22,369 nt of DNA, taken from JAZSQZ01 sp045538175. Lineage in GTDB: Bacteria > Bacillota > Clostridia > Christensenellales > UBA1242. The notes beneath the pieces are model-generated. The model searched no databases, was not told the DNA's origin, and worked only from the letters and a program-made list of their open reading frames with translations. Shown in pieces: positions 15,501 through 22,304 of this stretch. The translations under genes were made by a program, and so were the position numbers. Location: assembly GCA_045538175.1 (NCBI GenBank), contig JAZSQZ010000102.1, forward strand, positions 1 to 22,369, in the 5' to 3' direction. Position 1 is the first letter of the stretch. The number at the start of each line of letters is the position of its first letter.

Positions 15501-15681
15501 CTATCAAATAAGAAGATGAAAAACTTCTTCCTTGAAAATTTTCGGCATATGCAAAAATATTGGAAACTTCAATGTCGTTTTCACCTTCTGCAAAGGCAGG
15601 ATTTATAGGCGAAAAAAAGCACCCTATTCCCAAAAATAAAAACACAAAACTTAAAACAATAAAATATGTTATTTTCTTCAT
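12553..15681 (-). CDS. Large membrane-anchored surface protein with Ig-like/cadherin-like repeats and a zinc ribbon
   Basis: It is secreted by an N-terminal signal peptide: MKK, a hydrophobic core (5-23), then NPAFA with probable cleavage after Ala31. Near residues 1010-1035 it has one hydrophobic helix followed by KRRYTRI, which would leave the body outside and the tail inside. There is no LPxTG. The 980-residue outer part is Thr-, Val- and Asp-rich and beta-like. It contains Ig-like/HYR-like units such as YYVTYSVTDISGNNT (651-665) and YKIKIRYADADNNQT (982-996), with Asp-rich turns fitting calcium-type or cadherin-like domains. Within it lies CxxC-x10-CxxC (Cys721, 724, 735, 738), a zinc-ribbon pattern that is odd outside the cell. 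It may be an adhesin or wall-related protein. Confidence 0.88.
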   Translation of the reverse strand: MKKITYFIVLSFVFLFLGIGCFFSPINPAFAEGENDIEVSNIFAYAENFQGRSFSSSYLIGEGEYVSKTVTLLKEDGSGFGYEPDDANGISVVDPTTLPDGIIALTYNNDQFTVAAQTQTEVWFSLQYKVVFLFEDNSTLEKTATIDIVFHTVHIELTQTELNCDLNTPLSADSFKQYIDTEKTTVPVEDITAKLSGVDFYQIASGAVKFTYEKQNYEISGKTTTLKIDKWLPINVVYPEDWQGLSLKIGDGETYSTSMNLGEVEYEKNWQYSGKLKLNVKNANFTKTNTQKFLVDFEETEVFGIYDFTVYSLEIAEGTQTIDITALFDGAESNVVTLEFSFKISAEPQINLKEKTLTLDKSITFGEIKTKAQENLVSVVDVLGEPRENSSVEVDYGTLQTTYEDLDVVACGSYTITYTYTSETITHRVCKKTEQVSLLVVNTTPTINKDEVVVKVDEETITNNSRVYINKDIVVEISATDINGDAIIFVIELSNDSVVASNNAQTSVVKNTNKKYTISSNMVDNTSLVKFTINAPEDYFGDFGFDISVYDSGHETPGDTYDFNVTYYETGIPVIVLLTSTMIWDADEEIYILAIDQESTPRNLLTKYVVRVEDEFDKNVSTSSLQIEVTKNGVKQQMVGTTFTFNNIGVYYVTYSVTDISGNNTTARFKVIVSEIPNDTPTVSPYILDLNQAKNKDFSYKEIISINIEEWFTIDDDDAKCKQCGEMVLTGGTTCPHCNQNDAVKDILSYYNEIGAFSAADTTSTKILCTNYDSFSWDPAGKVLTFKQDPNHYYIGTLYIAFYVDDNTGLQTGISDTAFIKITYVDNIPPTVTQTQAQTTFVIGRDDHSTFDKTAYFIATNDYDKTTITPVVNILDANGNQVLDIDFTVPSNYTLNYYFRYEQGGVEHTITKSVVIKVTTGGKPTIVLTQENLQITVGGTFDISTIISQIEDAEDGNANYETLKDKITIEGLPENYNTPGEYKIKIRYADADNNQTEKVFTLKIVEQSKVWIYIVIGIASAVVVAGIVVLIVFLIKRRYTRI

Positions 15682-15698
15682 ATTTTTCCCTTTTTTCT

Positions 15699-15736
15699 CT
15701 TATAGTATGTTTATCATTTTGCAAAAAATTTGTCAA
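15699..15736 (-). promoter_or_regulatory. Possible promoter of the surface protein gene
   Basis: A perfect TTGACA (complement of 15731-15736) lies upstream on the minus strand, but no good -10 stands 17 bases away. TAAACA (17), GATAAA (15) or TATAAG (further on) are candidates. An AAGGGAA ribosome site precedes the start. Confidence 0.3.
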
Positions 15737-15783
15737 ATATATTACTATTATTGATGGGTTTTGCGATTTTGTTTTGATTATTA

Positions 15784-15811
15784 TTGACTAAACTTTTTTT
15801 TTGCATATAAT
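15784..15811 (+). promoter_or_regulatory. Promoter of the lipoprotein-nucleotidyltransferase operon
   Basis: TTGACT (15784-15789), 16 bases, TATAAT (15806-15811). Transcription would start only about 15 bases before the first codon, directly upstream of AAGGAG. Confidence 0.75.
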
Positions 15812-15818
15812 ATAAGTT

Positions 15819-15824
15819 AAGGAG
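15819..15824 (+). promoter_or_regulatory. Ribosome binding site pointing to a TTG start
   Basis: AAGGAG ends on the G of the GTG at 15824, so it cannot serve that codon. It stands 8 bases before the in-frame TTG at 15833, which is therefore the better start. Confidence 0.65.
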
Positions 15825-15832
15825 TGAGAAAA

Positions 15833-16747
15833 TTGAAGAAATATATAACTGCATTATTAGTTTTTATAATTTGTTTTTTTACACTCGGTTGTGGCGAGTT
15901 GACCTTCGATGACATCATCTATACCGAGGCAACTGAAACCGTTGCGTTTGAAACCCTAAAGGAAGATTTCGACATCGCAACAAACGATACAACACAACTT
16001 AACACAAAGTACGAAACAACACTTGAAATCAAAATTAACGATAACACATACACACGTGAAGTTATAACAGTTGTTGGCGACTATCAAAGACAAACAATTT
16101 TGCAAATTGAAATCGCTTGCAAGAAAAATAACGCTTTAGAAAAAACTATTTATCAAACATACTATGAAGGCGAATATTACTGCCTTGTAAAATATGAAGG
16201 CGAAGGCAAAGAAGACCAAAAATCTTATGCAACCTTCAATAAAGATAAATATTCAAAACAATCAATGATTGGCGCAATGCTTCCACAACTTAAAGAAGAA
16301 ACAATTGAAGCATGGTATCAAAAAACATTTGAAAATGTTTCTTATACAAAATGCGCAATGTATTGGAACAAAATCAACCCTGAATTTAAAGAAGTTGAAT
16401 CTGAAGCAGATTTGATTGCAGCTTTTGATAACAGTTTATCACTTATCTCAATTGCTTCTAACGGCGATGTTATCTATAACCCATTTGGTTTTGCTGGTTT
16501 AGATTGTCATATGCCAAACACATATATCACAAATTACTATGTTGAATATGGAATTAAGTCTGGTGCTTTTAAATACATTTCTATGTTTAGAAAAGAGTAC
16601 CAAATGATGAACACAGAAAACAAAATCTATGGTTCAGTCAAGTCCACAACACTTCTTACTGCTTATGGTACAGAAGTTAAAGATATCAAACTTCCAGAGG
16701 ATCATGAGACATACAAACCTCAAGAACCCCCTGTTGAAGGAGAATAA
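15833..16747 (+). CDS. Probable lipoprotein of unknown function
   Basis: I chose the TTG start at 15833 because AAGGAG overlaps the GTG at 15824. The product is then 304 residues and begins MKKYITALLVFIICFFTLGC. This has a Lys-rich start, a hydrophobic core and a Cys at position 20. The lipobox is imperfect (TLGC), but a signal of this length ending in Cys fits a lipid-anchored protein outside the membrane. The mature part is rich in Glu, Lys, Thr and Tyr and is probably alpha/beta. It has no domain I recognise and ends in a Pro/Glu-rich tail (YKPQEPPVEGE). It is transcribed with the nucleotidyltransferase gene 22 bases downstream and is divergent from the large surface protein, which suggests an envelope role. 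Confidence 0.8.
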   Translation: MKKYITALLVFIICFFTLGCGELTFDDIIYTEATETVAFETLKEDFDIATNDTTQLNTKYETTLEIKINDNTYTREVITVVGDYQRQTILQIEIACKKNNALEKTIYQTYYEGEYYCLVKYEGEGKEDQKSYATFNKDKYSKQSMIGAMLPQLKEETIEAWYQKTFENVSYTKCAMYWNKINPEFKEVESEADLIAAFDNSLSLISIASNGDVIYNPFGFAGLDCHMPNTYITNYYVEYGIKSGAFKYISMFRKEYQMMNTENKIYGSVKSTTLLTAYGTEVKDIKLPEDHETYKPQEPPVEGE

Positions 16748-16755
16748 GTGGAAAC

Positions 16756-16762
16756 AAAGGAG
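16756..16762 (+). promoter_or_regulatory. Ribosome binding site that fixes the nucleotidyltransferase start
   Basis: AAAGGAG lies 7 bases before the ATG at 16770. Codons further upstream in this frame overlap the lipoprotein gene and have no such site. Confidence 0.85.
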
Positions 16763-16769
16763 AAAAAAT

Positions 16770-17585
16770 ATGAAAGCTTTACTTCCTGTTGCAGGATATG
16801 CAACCCGTTTGCACCCATTGACAAAGACAAAAGCAAAAGGTCTTTTACCACTTGGTGGAAAACCTATTATGCAATACATCTTTGATCAAATCGAAAAAAT
16901 TGACGAAATTGATGAAGCAATCTTAATCAGCAACGCAGTTTTTTATGAACAATTTGTTGACTTTGCAGAAAATTATGGTGGCAGAATCAAAATCAGCGTT
17001 ATCAACGATGGCACTTCTACCAACGAAACAAGATTAGGTGCACTTGGTGATCTTCAACTTTGCATTGACCAATGCAAAATCGATGAAGACATTATGGTTT
17101 TTGTTAGCGATAACTACTTTACAAATGACAACACATTATTAAACTTCTACAACTTCTTCAAAGAAAAAGGAACAGACTGTGTTCTTGCTTCTGAATTTGA
17201 AGACCTTGAATACCTTGGCAAAAACTTCGGTGTTGCTGTTCTTGATGAAGAAAATAGGATTTTAAACATGGAAGAAAAACCTGGTATCCCAAGAAGCAAT
17301 ATTGGTATCTGGGCAAGTTATGCTTACACAAGAGATTCTGTTGCTATGCTTAAACAATACCTAGAAGAAGGAAACAAACCTGACGCTCCAGGAAACTTCC
17401 CAAGCTGGTTGTGTGAAAGAAAACCTATCCACGCTTATGTTTTTGAAGGTCAATGCTATGACATCGGTACACCTGATGTTTACTATAGCTTAGACGCAAA
17501 GATTACAGCAGAAAACGCACAAAACGCTGCAGCAGTTGAAACACCTGTTGCCGATGACTTAACAAAACTTGATGATTTAAAGTAA
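16770..17585 (+). CDS. RmlA-like sugar-1-phosphate nucleotidyltransferase
   Basis: It activates a sugar-1-phosphate with an NTP to give an NDP-sugar for cell-surface polymers. In 271 residues, the N-terminal signature AGYATRLHPLT (8-18) is the nucleotide-binding loop of this family, followed by LLPLGGKPIMQYI. VSDNYF (112-117) fits the metal-binding Asp strand, EEKP (168-171) the sugar-site motif, and YDIGTPDVYY (230-239) the C-terminal motif. The overall look is that of glucose-1-phosphate thymidylyltransferases. There is no C-terminal left-handed beta-helix, so it is not GlmU-like. The start is set by AAAGGAG. It is co-transcribed with the lipoprotein gene. The exact sugar and nucleotide are unknown. 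Confidence 0.88.
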   Translation: MKALLPVAGYATRLHPLTKTKAKGLLPLGGKPIMQYIFDQIEKIDEIDEAILISNAVFYEQFVDFAENYGGRIKISVINDGTSTNETRLGALGDLQLCIDQCKIDEDIMVFVSDNYFTNDNTLLNFYNFFKEKGTDCVLASEFEDLEYLGKNFGVAVLDEENRILNMEEKPGIPRSNIGIWASYAYTRDSVAMLKQYLEEGNKPDAPGNFPSWLCERKPIHAYVFEGQCYDIGTPDVYYSLDAKITAENAQNAAAVETPVADDLTKLDDLK

Positions 17586-17587
17586 AC

Positions 17588-17622
17588 AAAAAAAGAGATA
17601 CTTAATTGTATCTCTTTTTTTT
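17588..17622. terminator. Bidirectional intrinsic terminator
   Basis: A 14-base-pair stem (17588-17601 with 17608-17621, core GAGATAC/GTATCTC) has a TTAATT loop and A and T runs on either side. It lies between the convergent nucleotidyltransferase (+) and DUF1667 (-) genes. Confidence 0.88.
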
Positions 17623-17630
17623 ATTCATTT

Positions 17631-17966
17631 TTAATTTACACTTGTTATCACAACATTTACACCTGTGTTAAAAATGTTTTCAATTAAGATATCCCCTGCC
17701 TTTGGGTTTGGGGCAACTTCAACTCTTTTTACAGCTTTTAAAACTTGTGCAACAAATTGCTTATCAATTGGCTTATCTGTTTTTAAGGACAAAGTTCTGT
17801 CTTTATAAATTTTTACAGTTGTTACAATTCTTTCTGGTTTTGTAACTTCTCTTTCCCCATAGATAACACCCCTTGGGCAGCCATTTCCTGTGACTGTTAT
17901 TTTTTCGCCTTGCTTTTCAACATTAAGTTCGCAACCTACGGGGCACATAATACATGTAACTTTCAT
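17631..17966 (-). CDS. DUF1667 protein with a four-cysteine site
   Basis: It is a small DUF1667 protein, a family known to sit beside glycerol-3-phosphate dehydrogenase and NAD(P)/FAD oxidoreductase genes in Clostridia. In 111 residues the N-terminus carries CIMCPVGC (Cys5, Cys8, Cys12) and later GCPRG (Cys30). This is the CxxCx3C...C arrangement also used by the [4Fe-4S] domain of molybdopterin oxidoreductases, so it may bind an iron-sulphur cluster. The start ATG directly follows the stop of the oxidoreductase gene (TAAATG), and AGGGGG lies upstream inside that gene. It is the last gene of the operon. A role as electron carrier for the operon's oxidoreductases is an inference. Confidence 0.88.
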   Translation of the reverse strand: MKVTCIMCPVGCELNVEKQGEKITVTGNGCPRGVIYGEREVTKPERIVTTVKIYKDRTLSLKTDKPIDKQFVAQVLKAVKRVEVAPNPKAGDILIENIFNTGVNVVITSVN

Positions 17967-19229
17967 TTACTTATCCCCCTCTACCACTAAAACTTCTATA
18001 TCGCCTTCAACACGACTTTTATCGATAATGATGGTTTCCATTTCGGCAGGAAGCATAATTCTTCTTTCTTTATTCAAAATTTCTTCTTCGCCACATTTAA
18101 CGACGACTCTTGCGTTTTCAAAAATTTTGCCAACCCTAAAACTTATGCTTGCAACACCTTTGCCTTTATACAACTTTCTTGGCATAACATATCTTACGCC
18201 ATTTCCGTTTGAAACTTCAACCGGTCTTTTTAAGTTGAGTTCGCCTTTTGCATACAAACTTGCATTTTTGCCTGCAATCTCTGCTTCCATTGTGACATTG
18301 TCGACAATATCGTGTACATGCAAAACATTTCCACAAGAAAAGATTCCCTTCTTGCTTGTTTGCAAACTTTCGTCAACAACTGCACCACCCGTAACTTTAT
18401 CAACTTTTATACCAAGGTCATATAGCATATTGTTTTCTGGCGTTAAACCAACTGACAAAACAACTGCGTCACAAGGTATAAATTCTTTGTTTTTTAAGTC
18501 GTATGAAAAATCGTCATTTACAGGGGCGACATACACACCTTCAACCCTATCCTTTCCTACAACTTCGACAACAGTTTTAGATAAATGTAGTGGAATATTA
18601 TAGTCGGTTAAGCATTGAGCGATATTCCTTTTAAGACCTGAAGGGTGCTTCATAATTTCATATACACCAAGGACTGTTGCACCTTCGAAGTGAAGTCGTC
18701 TTGCCATAATAAGACCGATATCGCCAGACCCTACGATGACAATCCTTTTGCCTATCATCTTGCCATAAATATTTATAAGTTTTTGTGCACACCCTGCAGT
18801 AATGAGGCCCGCAGGTCTTGTGCCTGTAAGTGTGATTGAGCCAGCACTTCTTTCTCTACAACCCATTGCAAAAACAACACTTTTTACAATAGTTTTCTCT
18901 AAACCCCTTGTGCTTAAAGTTTTTATAACAAACAAACCTTTTTCTTCTTTTATGTCGGTTACGGTTGTGTTTGTGTAAGTTGTTATTTTTGATTTTTTTA
19001 CAAGGTCAACAAATCTTGACGCATATTCAGGACCTGTAAGCTCTTCTTTAAAATACTTTAAACCAAAACCATTGTGGATACATTGATTTAAAATTCCACC
19101 AAGTTTTTCGTCCCTTTCAAAAAGGACAACGGTACTGCCATTTTCTTTTGCTTTTAGTGCTGCTGCAAGACCTGCAGACCCACCACCGATTATTGCAACA
19201 TCATAACAATTATTTAAGTTTGCTTTCAT
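17967..19229 (-). CDS. NAD(P)/FAD-dependent oxidoreductase of the glycerol module
   Basis: It is a pyridine-nucleotide-disulphide-type flavoprotein. In 420 residues it has an N-terminal FAD loop, IIGGGSAGLAAALKA (13-27), then the family text GGILNQCIHNGFGL (44-57) with Cys50. A second GxGxxG follows (VIVGSGDIGLIMARRL) for NAD(P), then a C-terminal SCGNVLHVHD segment for FAD. I chose the ATG at 19229 because AAAGGAGG lies 9 bases upstream and overlaps the possible GTG at 19238. It overlaps the end of the dehydrogenase gene by about 20 bases and abuts DUF1667, so the three are probably coupled. It likely takes electrons from glycerol-3-phosphate oxidation to NAD(P) or another acceptor. Confidence 0.9.
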   Translation of the reverse strand: MKANLNNCYDVAIIGGGSAGLAAALKAKENGSTVVLFERDEKLGGILNQCIHNGFGLKYFKEELTGPEYASRFVDLVKKSKITTYTNTTVTDIKEEKGLFVIKTLSTRGLEKTIVKSVVFAMGCRERSAGSITLTGTRPAGLITAGCAQKLINIYGKMIGKRIVIVGSGDIGLIMARRLHFEGATVLGVYEIMKHPSGLKRNIAQCLTDYNIPLHLSKTVVEVVGKDRVEGVYVAPVNDDFSYDLKNKEFIPCDAVVLSVGLTPENNMLYDLGIKVDKVTGGAVVDESLQTSKKGIFSCGNVLHVHDIVDNVTMEAEIAGKNASLYAKGELNLKRPVEVSNGNGVRYVMPRKLYKGKGVASISFRVGKIFENARVVVKCGEEEILNKERRIMLPAEMETIIIDKSRVEGDIEVLVVEGDK

Positions 19230-20655
19230 AAAGTCCACCCTCCTTTATATCGCTAACAACAACTGATGCGTTGCCTTTCATTTTTATATCTTCGTGTGCT
19301 ATGCCATAATGTTTTGACATAATTTCCAAAATTTTTGGATAGCAAAATGAGCCTTGACACCTACCCATACTTGCCCTTAATCTTCTCTTAACCCCATCAG
19401 TTGTAAGTGGTTTTATAGGGCCTTTTAAGACTTCTAAAATCTCGCCTTCGGTAATTGTTTCGCATTTACAAACAACTTTTCCATATTTAGGGTTTGCTTT
19501 TACAAGTTTGTTTATATCATTATCGCTCATATGCGAAATGTTTGTATAAGGTTTTCTCTTTTTTGCCTTTATTTTTCTAGGCTTTACGCCTTTTTTCTTT
19601 AGCATATCAAAAACATAATCTGCAATTGCAGGGGCTGCTGTAAGTCCAGGAGAGCATATGCCTGCAACAAGTAAATGGTTATCCACTTTTTCACTAAACT
19701 TAATGTAGAAATCGTCCCCTACTTTTACCCTTACGCCAGCGTATGTGCGAATTGTGTTTCTAAAGTTTATATTGTTAACCATTTGGACTGTTTTTTCTTT
19801 AATCAAATTAACTTCGTCTTGGGTTGTTGCTGTTTCGAACTCTTCAATATCTTCTGCAGTTGGCCCTAAAAAGATGTTTCCACTAACGGTAGGGCAAACC
19901 AAGATTCCTTTACCTTTCTTTGTTGGAAGTGGGAATATTGGGCGATTTACAAGACCACCTTCGAGTTTATCAAGCAAGATGTAACCACCTTTTGTAAGTT
20001 TTACAGGAAGTTTATCGTCGCCTAAGAGCTCGTTAATTTCGTTAACTCCTGCACCTGTACAATTTATAATAAACTTACAAGTGATTGGAAGTTTGCCATC
20101 ACTAATTTCAAAGTTTTCGCCCTTTGAAATTTGTTTTATATCATAATTTAAAAGAAGTTTTCCACCATTTATAATTCCTTCTTCACAAAGGGCAATACAA
20201 ATGTTATATGGGGAAACTATTTTTGCACTAGGTGCCCACAAACCATAACAAATATCTTCGCTAAGGTTTGGTTCCATTTTTTTTAACTCTTCGTTTTCAA
20301 TAATTCTTAGATTATTTATTCCGTTTAGAATTCCCCTATCCCTTAATTCTTCAAGACCACTTAAATCTTCTTTTTTGCAAACAACAAGAGAACCACATTT
20401 TGTGATTTTTTCTCCTAGACGTTTTGCCATTTTTTCATACATTAAGTTTCCCTTCACATTAAGCAAAGCCTTAAGGGTTTTAGGCACACAATCGTACCCT
20501 GCGTGAACGATTCCACTGTTTGCTCTTGTAGCACCAAGAGAAACATCTTCGCCTTTTTCAATAAGAACTGTTTTTATGCCGTTTAGGACAAGTTTGTCAA
20601 ACACAGCACAACCGACAATTCCACCACCGATAACGGCAATTTCATAATCTACCAT
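19210..20655 (-). CDS. GlpA-like glycerol-3-phosphate dehydrogenase with a [2Fe-2S] tail domain
   Basis: It probably oxidises glycerol-3-phosphate to dihydroxyacetone phosphate using FAD. In 481 residues the N-terminal AVIGGGIVGCAV is the FAD loop, TRANSGIVHAGYD fits the DAO family, and PGLTAAPAIADYV lies near the end of the flavin domain. The C-terminal part has CKC (396-398) and CQGSFC (433-438), the CxC...CxxxxC set of BFD-like [2Fe-2S] domains. I chose the ATG at 20655 because GGAG is 9 bases upstream. The ATG at 20670 has no ribosome site and lies where the promoter would start transcription. It is first in the operon, divergent from glpK. GlpA-like is likely, although a related hydroxyacid oxidase is possible. 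Confidence 0.87.
   Translation of the reverse strand: MVDYEIAVIGGGIVGCAVFDKLVLNGIKTVLIEKGEDVSLGATRANSGIVHAGYDCVPKTLKALLNVKGNLMYEKMAKRLGEKITKCGSLVVCKKEDLSGLEELRDRGILNGINNLRIIENEELKKMEPNLSEDICYGLWAPSAKIVSPYNICIALCEEGIINGGKLLLNYDIKQISKGENFEISDGKLPITCKFIINCTGAGVNEINELLGDDKLPVKLTKGGYILLDKLEGGLVNRPIFPLPTKKGKGILVCPTVSGNIFLGPTAEDIEEFETATTQDEVNLIKEKTVQMVNNINFRNTIRTYAGVRVKVGDDFYIKFSEKVDNHLLVAGICSPGLTAAPAIADYVFDMLKKKGVKPRKIKAKKRKPYTNISHMSDNDINKLVKANPKYGKVVCKCETITEGEILEVLKGPIKPLTTDGVKRRLRASMGRCQGSFCYPKILEIMSKHYGIAHEDIKMKGNASVVVSDIKEGGLYESKLK
19239..19246 (-). promoter_or_regulatory. Ribosome binding site that fixes the oxidoreductase start
   Basis: AAAGGAGG on the minus strand is one base from the GTG at 19238 (too close) and 9 bases from the ATG at 19229 (good). 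It lies inside the upstream gene, as expected for coupled translation. Confidence 0.85.
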
Positions 20656-20663
20656 ATTTCTTT

Positions 20664-20669
20664 TCTCCA
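20664..20669 (-). promoter_or_regulatory. Ribosome binding site that fixes the GlpA-like start
   Basis: TGGAGA on the minus strand overlaps the possible ATG at 20670 and sits about 9 bases before the ATG at 20655. Confidence 0.65.
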
Positions 20670-20674
20670 TTTTT

Positions 20675-20704
20675 AGTTTATCTTTTTTGGGGGCTTAATG
20701 TCAA
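20675..20704 (-). promoter_or_regulatory. Promoter of the glycerol-3-phosphate oxidation operon
   Basis: Minus strand: perfect TTGACA (complement of 20699-20704), 18 bases, TAAACT (complement of 20675-20680). Transcription would begin near 20668, just before the chosen start codon at 20655. Confidence 0.5.
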
Positions 20705-20741
20705 ATTATTTAAAACAAATCAAAAATCGCATAAAAATATT

Positions 20742-20770
20742 TTGGAGTTTTATGTATTTCGTGTTAAAAT
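20742..20770 (+). promoter_or_regulatory. Promoter of glpK (extended -10)
   Basis: TGTTAAAAT (20762-20770) is a TGn-extended -10, with TTGGAG 17 bases upstream as a poor -35. In the leader, CTTTTTC (20797-20803) and GAAAAAAG (20808-20815) form a small imperfect inverted repeat just before the ribosome site. Confidence 0.5.
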
Positions 20771-20831
20771 GTAATCAATAAAGATATAAAATTTGCCTTT
20801 TTCCCTTGAAAAAAGTTAAAAGGAGAGAAAG

Positions 20832-22292
20832 ATGAGATATATAGTAGCCCTTGATGCAGGCACAACAAGTATTCGTGCAGTGCTATATGACACAAAAACA
20901 CACGAGATTACAAAGAAAGTTCAACTTAGTTTTAAGCAATACTTTCCAAAATCAGGGTGGGTTGAGCACGATGCAAACGAAATCTGGAAAGTTACAAAAA
21001 AAGTCCTAAACGACTGCCTAAAAGGTATAAACGAAGGGGACATTTTTGGTCTTGGCATTTCAACACAAAGAGAAACTGTTGTTGCTTGGGACAAACTTTC
21101 AGGTATCCCTGCTGAAAAGGCGATTGTTTGGCAATGCAGAAGGACTGCTGATTTTTGCAACAAACTTAGAAACGACCCTTTCTCAAAAACAATAAAAGAA
21201 AAAACAGGGCTTCTACCAGACGCTTATTTTTCTGCAAGCAAAATTAAGTGGTTGATTGACAATTCTAAAAACGTAAAAAAACTTTTAAAAGAAAACAACC
21301 TTTGTGTTGGCACAGTTGAAAGTTTTTTAATCTATAAACTTACAAACGGCAAAAAATTTGTAACCGATATCACAAATGCATCTCGCACAATGCTTTTAAA
21401 CATAAACACAGGCGATTGGGACGACGAGTTGTTAAACTTCTTTAATGTACCAAGAGAAATTTTACCAACAGTTATTTCAAACAGCGAAATTGTTGCAAAG
21501 ACAGAAACCCTAAACACAAATGTTTTAATTTCGGGTGTTGCAGGCGACCAACAAGCGTCTCTTTTTGGACAAGGTTGTTTTGCTAAAGGTATGACAAAAA
21601 ACACCTATGGTACAGGTTGTTTTATTCTTATGAACACCGGTAAAACCCCTAAATTTTGCGAAGGTGGGCTTTTAACCACAATAGGATATAAAGTTGGGGC
21701 AAGCACAACTTACGCTATAGAAGGAAGTGTTTTCAACGCTGGCTCTGCAATCGATTGGCTTTGCAAAACACTTAAAGTTTGTCCGTCAGTCAAAAAGATT
21801 AACGAATATGCAACAAAAATTTCGTCCACAAATGGCGTATTTATCGTACCTGCTTTCACAGGTCTTGGTGCACCTTATTGGGACATGGATTCAAGGGGTA
21901 CGATTGTAGGACTTACAAGGGACACAAATAAGTATCACTTATCCCGTGCAGTTTTGGAAAGTTTGGCATATTCTACAAATGATGTTCTAACTCTTATGCA
22001 AGAAAAGAGTGGTTTAAAAATCAAAGAAATGCACGTAGATGGTGGGGCTACAAACAACCCTTTCCTACTTGAGTTTCAATCTTCCCTTTGCAAGACAACA
22101 GTATCAAGATACAACCCAGAGAGCACGTGTCTTGGTGTAATATATTTTGCAGGACTTGCAACAGGCGCTTTTGCTTCCATTAAAGATATAGAAGCACTTA
22201 TAAAACCTATTCAGGTTGTTGAGCCAAGCAAAAATTTTAAGATAAATAAAGAAGGTTGGGAAAAAGCAATTAGACAATGCCTTACAAAATAA
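20832..22292 (+). CDS. glpK: Glycerol kinase
   Basis: It phosphorylates glycerol with ATP to sn-glycerol-3-phosphate in the cytoplasm, trapping glycerol for use. Its 486 residues are slightly shorter than usual GlpK. FGGY-family motifs are present: DAGTTSIR (8-15), ISTQRE with the glycerol-binding Arg80-Glu81, AGDQQASLFGQ (237-247), NTYGTGCFILMNTG (257-270) and AFTGLGAPYWDMDSRGTI nearer the C-terminus. Between SEIVAKT and LISG the regulatory loop is only ETLNTNV. It lacks the histidine that HPr phosphorylates in many Firmicutes GlpK and also the GGKGGTR loop by which E. coli GlpK binds fructose-1,6-bisphosphate. The gene is divergent from the glycerol-3-phosphate oxidation operon and is followed 12 bases later by another gene. 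Confidence 0.96.
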   Translation: MRYIVALDAGTTSIRAVLYDTKTHEITKKVQLSFKQYFPKSGWVEHDANEIWKVTKKVLNDCLKGINEGDIFGLGISTQRETVVAWDKLSGIPAEKAIVWQCRRTADFCNKLRNDPFSKTIKEKTGLLPDAYFSASKIKWLIDNSKNVKKLLKENNLCVGTVESFLIYKLTNGKKFVTDITNASRTMLLNINTGDWDDELLNFFNVPREILPTVISNSEIVAKTETLNTNVLISGVAGDQQASLFGQGCFAKGMTKNTYGTGCFILMNTGKTPKFCEGGLLTTIGYKVGASTTYAIEGSVFNAGSAIDWLCKTLKVCPSVKKINEYATKISSTNGVFIVPAFTGLGAPYWDMDSRGTIVGLTRDTNKYHLSRAVLESLAYSTNDVLTLMQEKSGLKIKEMHVDGGATNNPFLLEFQSSLCKTTVSRYNPESTCLGVIYFAGLATGAFASIKDIEALIKPIQVVEPSKNFKINKEGWEKAIRQCLTK

Positions 22293-22304
22293 AAGGAGGT
22301 TTTT

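Noticed and set aside
15613..15630. Lipobox in the large surface protein (LGIGC at residues 17-21)
   Set aside because: The residues before Cys21 do not fit a lipobox, a better cleavage motif (AFA, 29-31) follows, and the protein already has a C-terminal membrane anchor.
16629..16769. Longer form of the nucleotidyltransferase starting inside the lipoprotein gene
   Set aside because: The family motif begins right at the ATG at 16770, which has an ideal ribosome site; the upstream part is the lipoprotein gene in another frame.
20797..20815. Inverted repeat before glpK as a regulator or antiterminator site
   Set aside because: The arms are almost only T and A and are imperfect; nothing links it to GlpP-type control.
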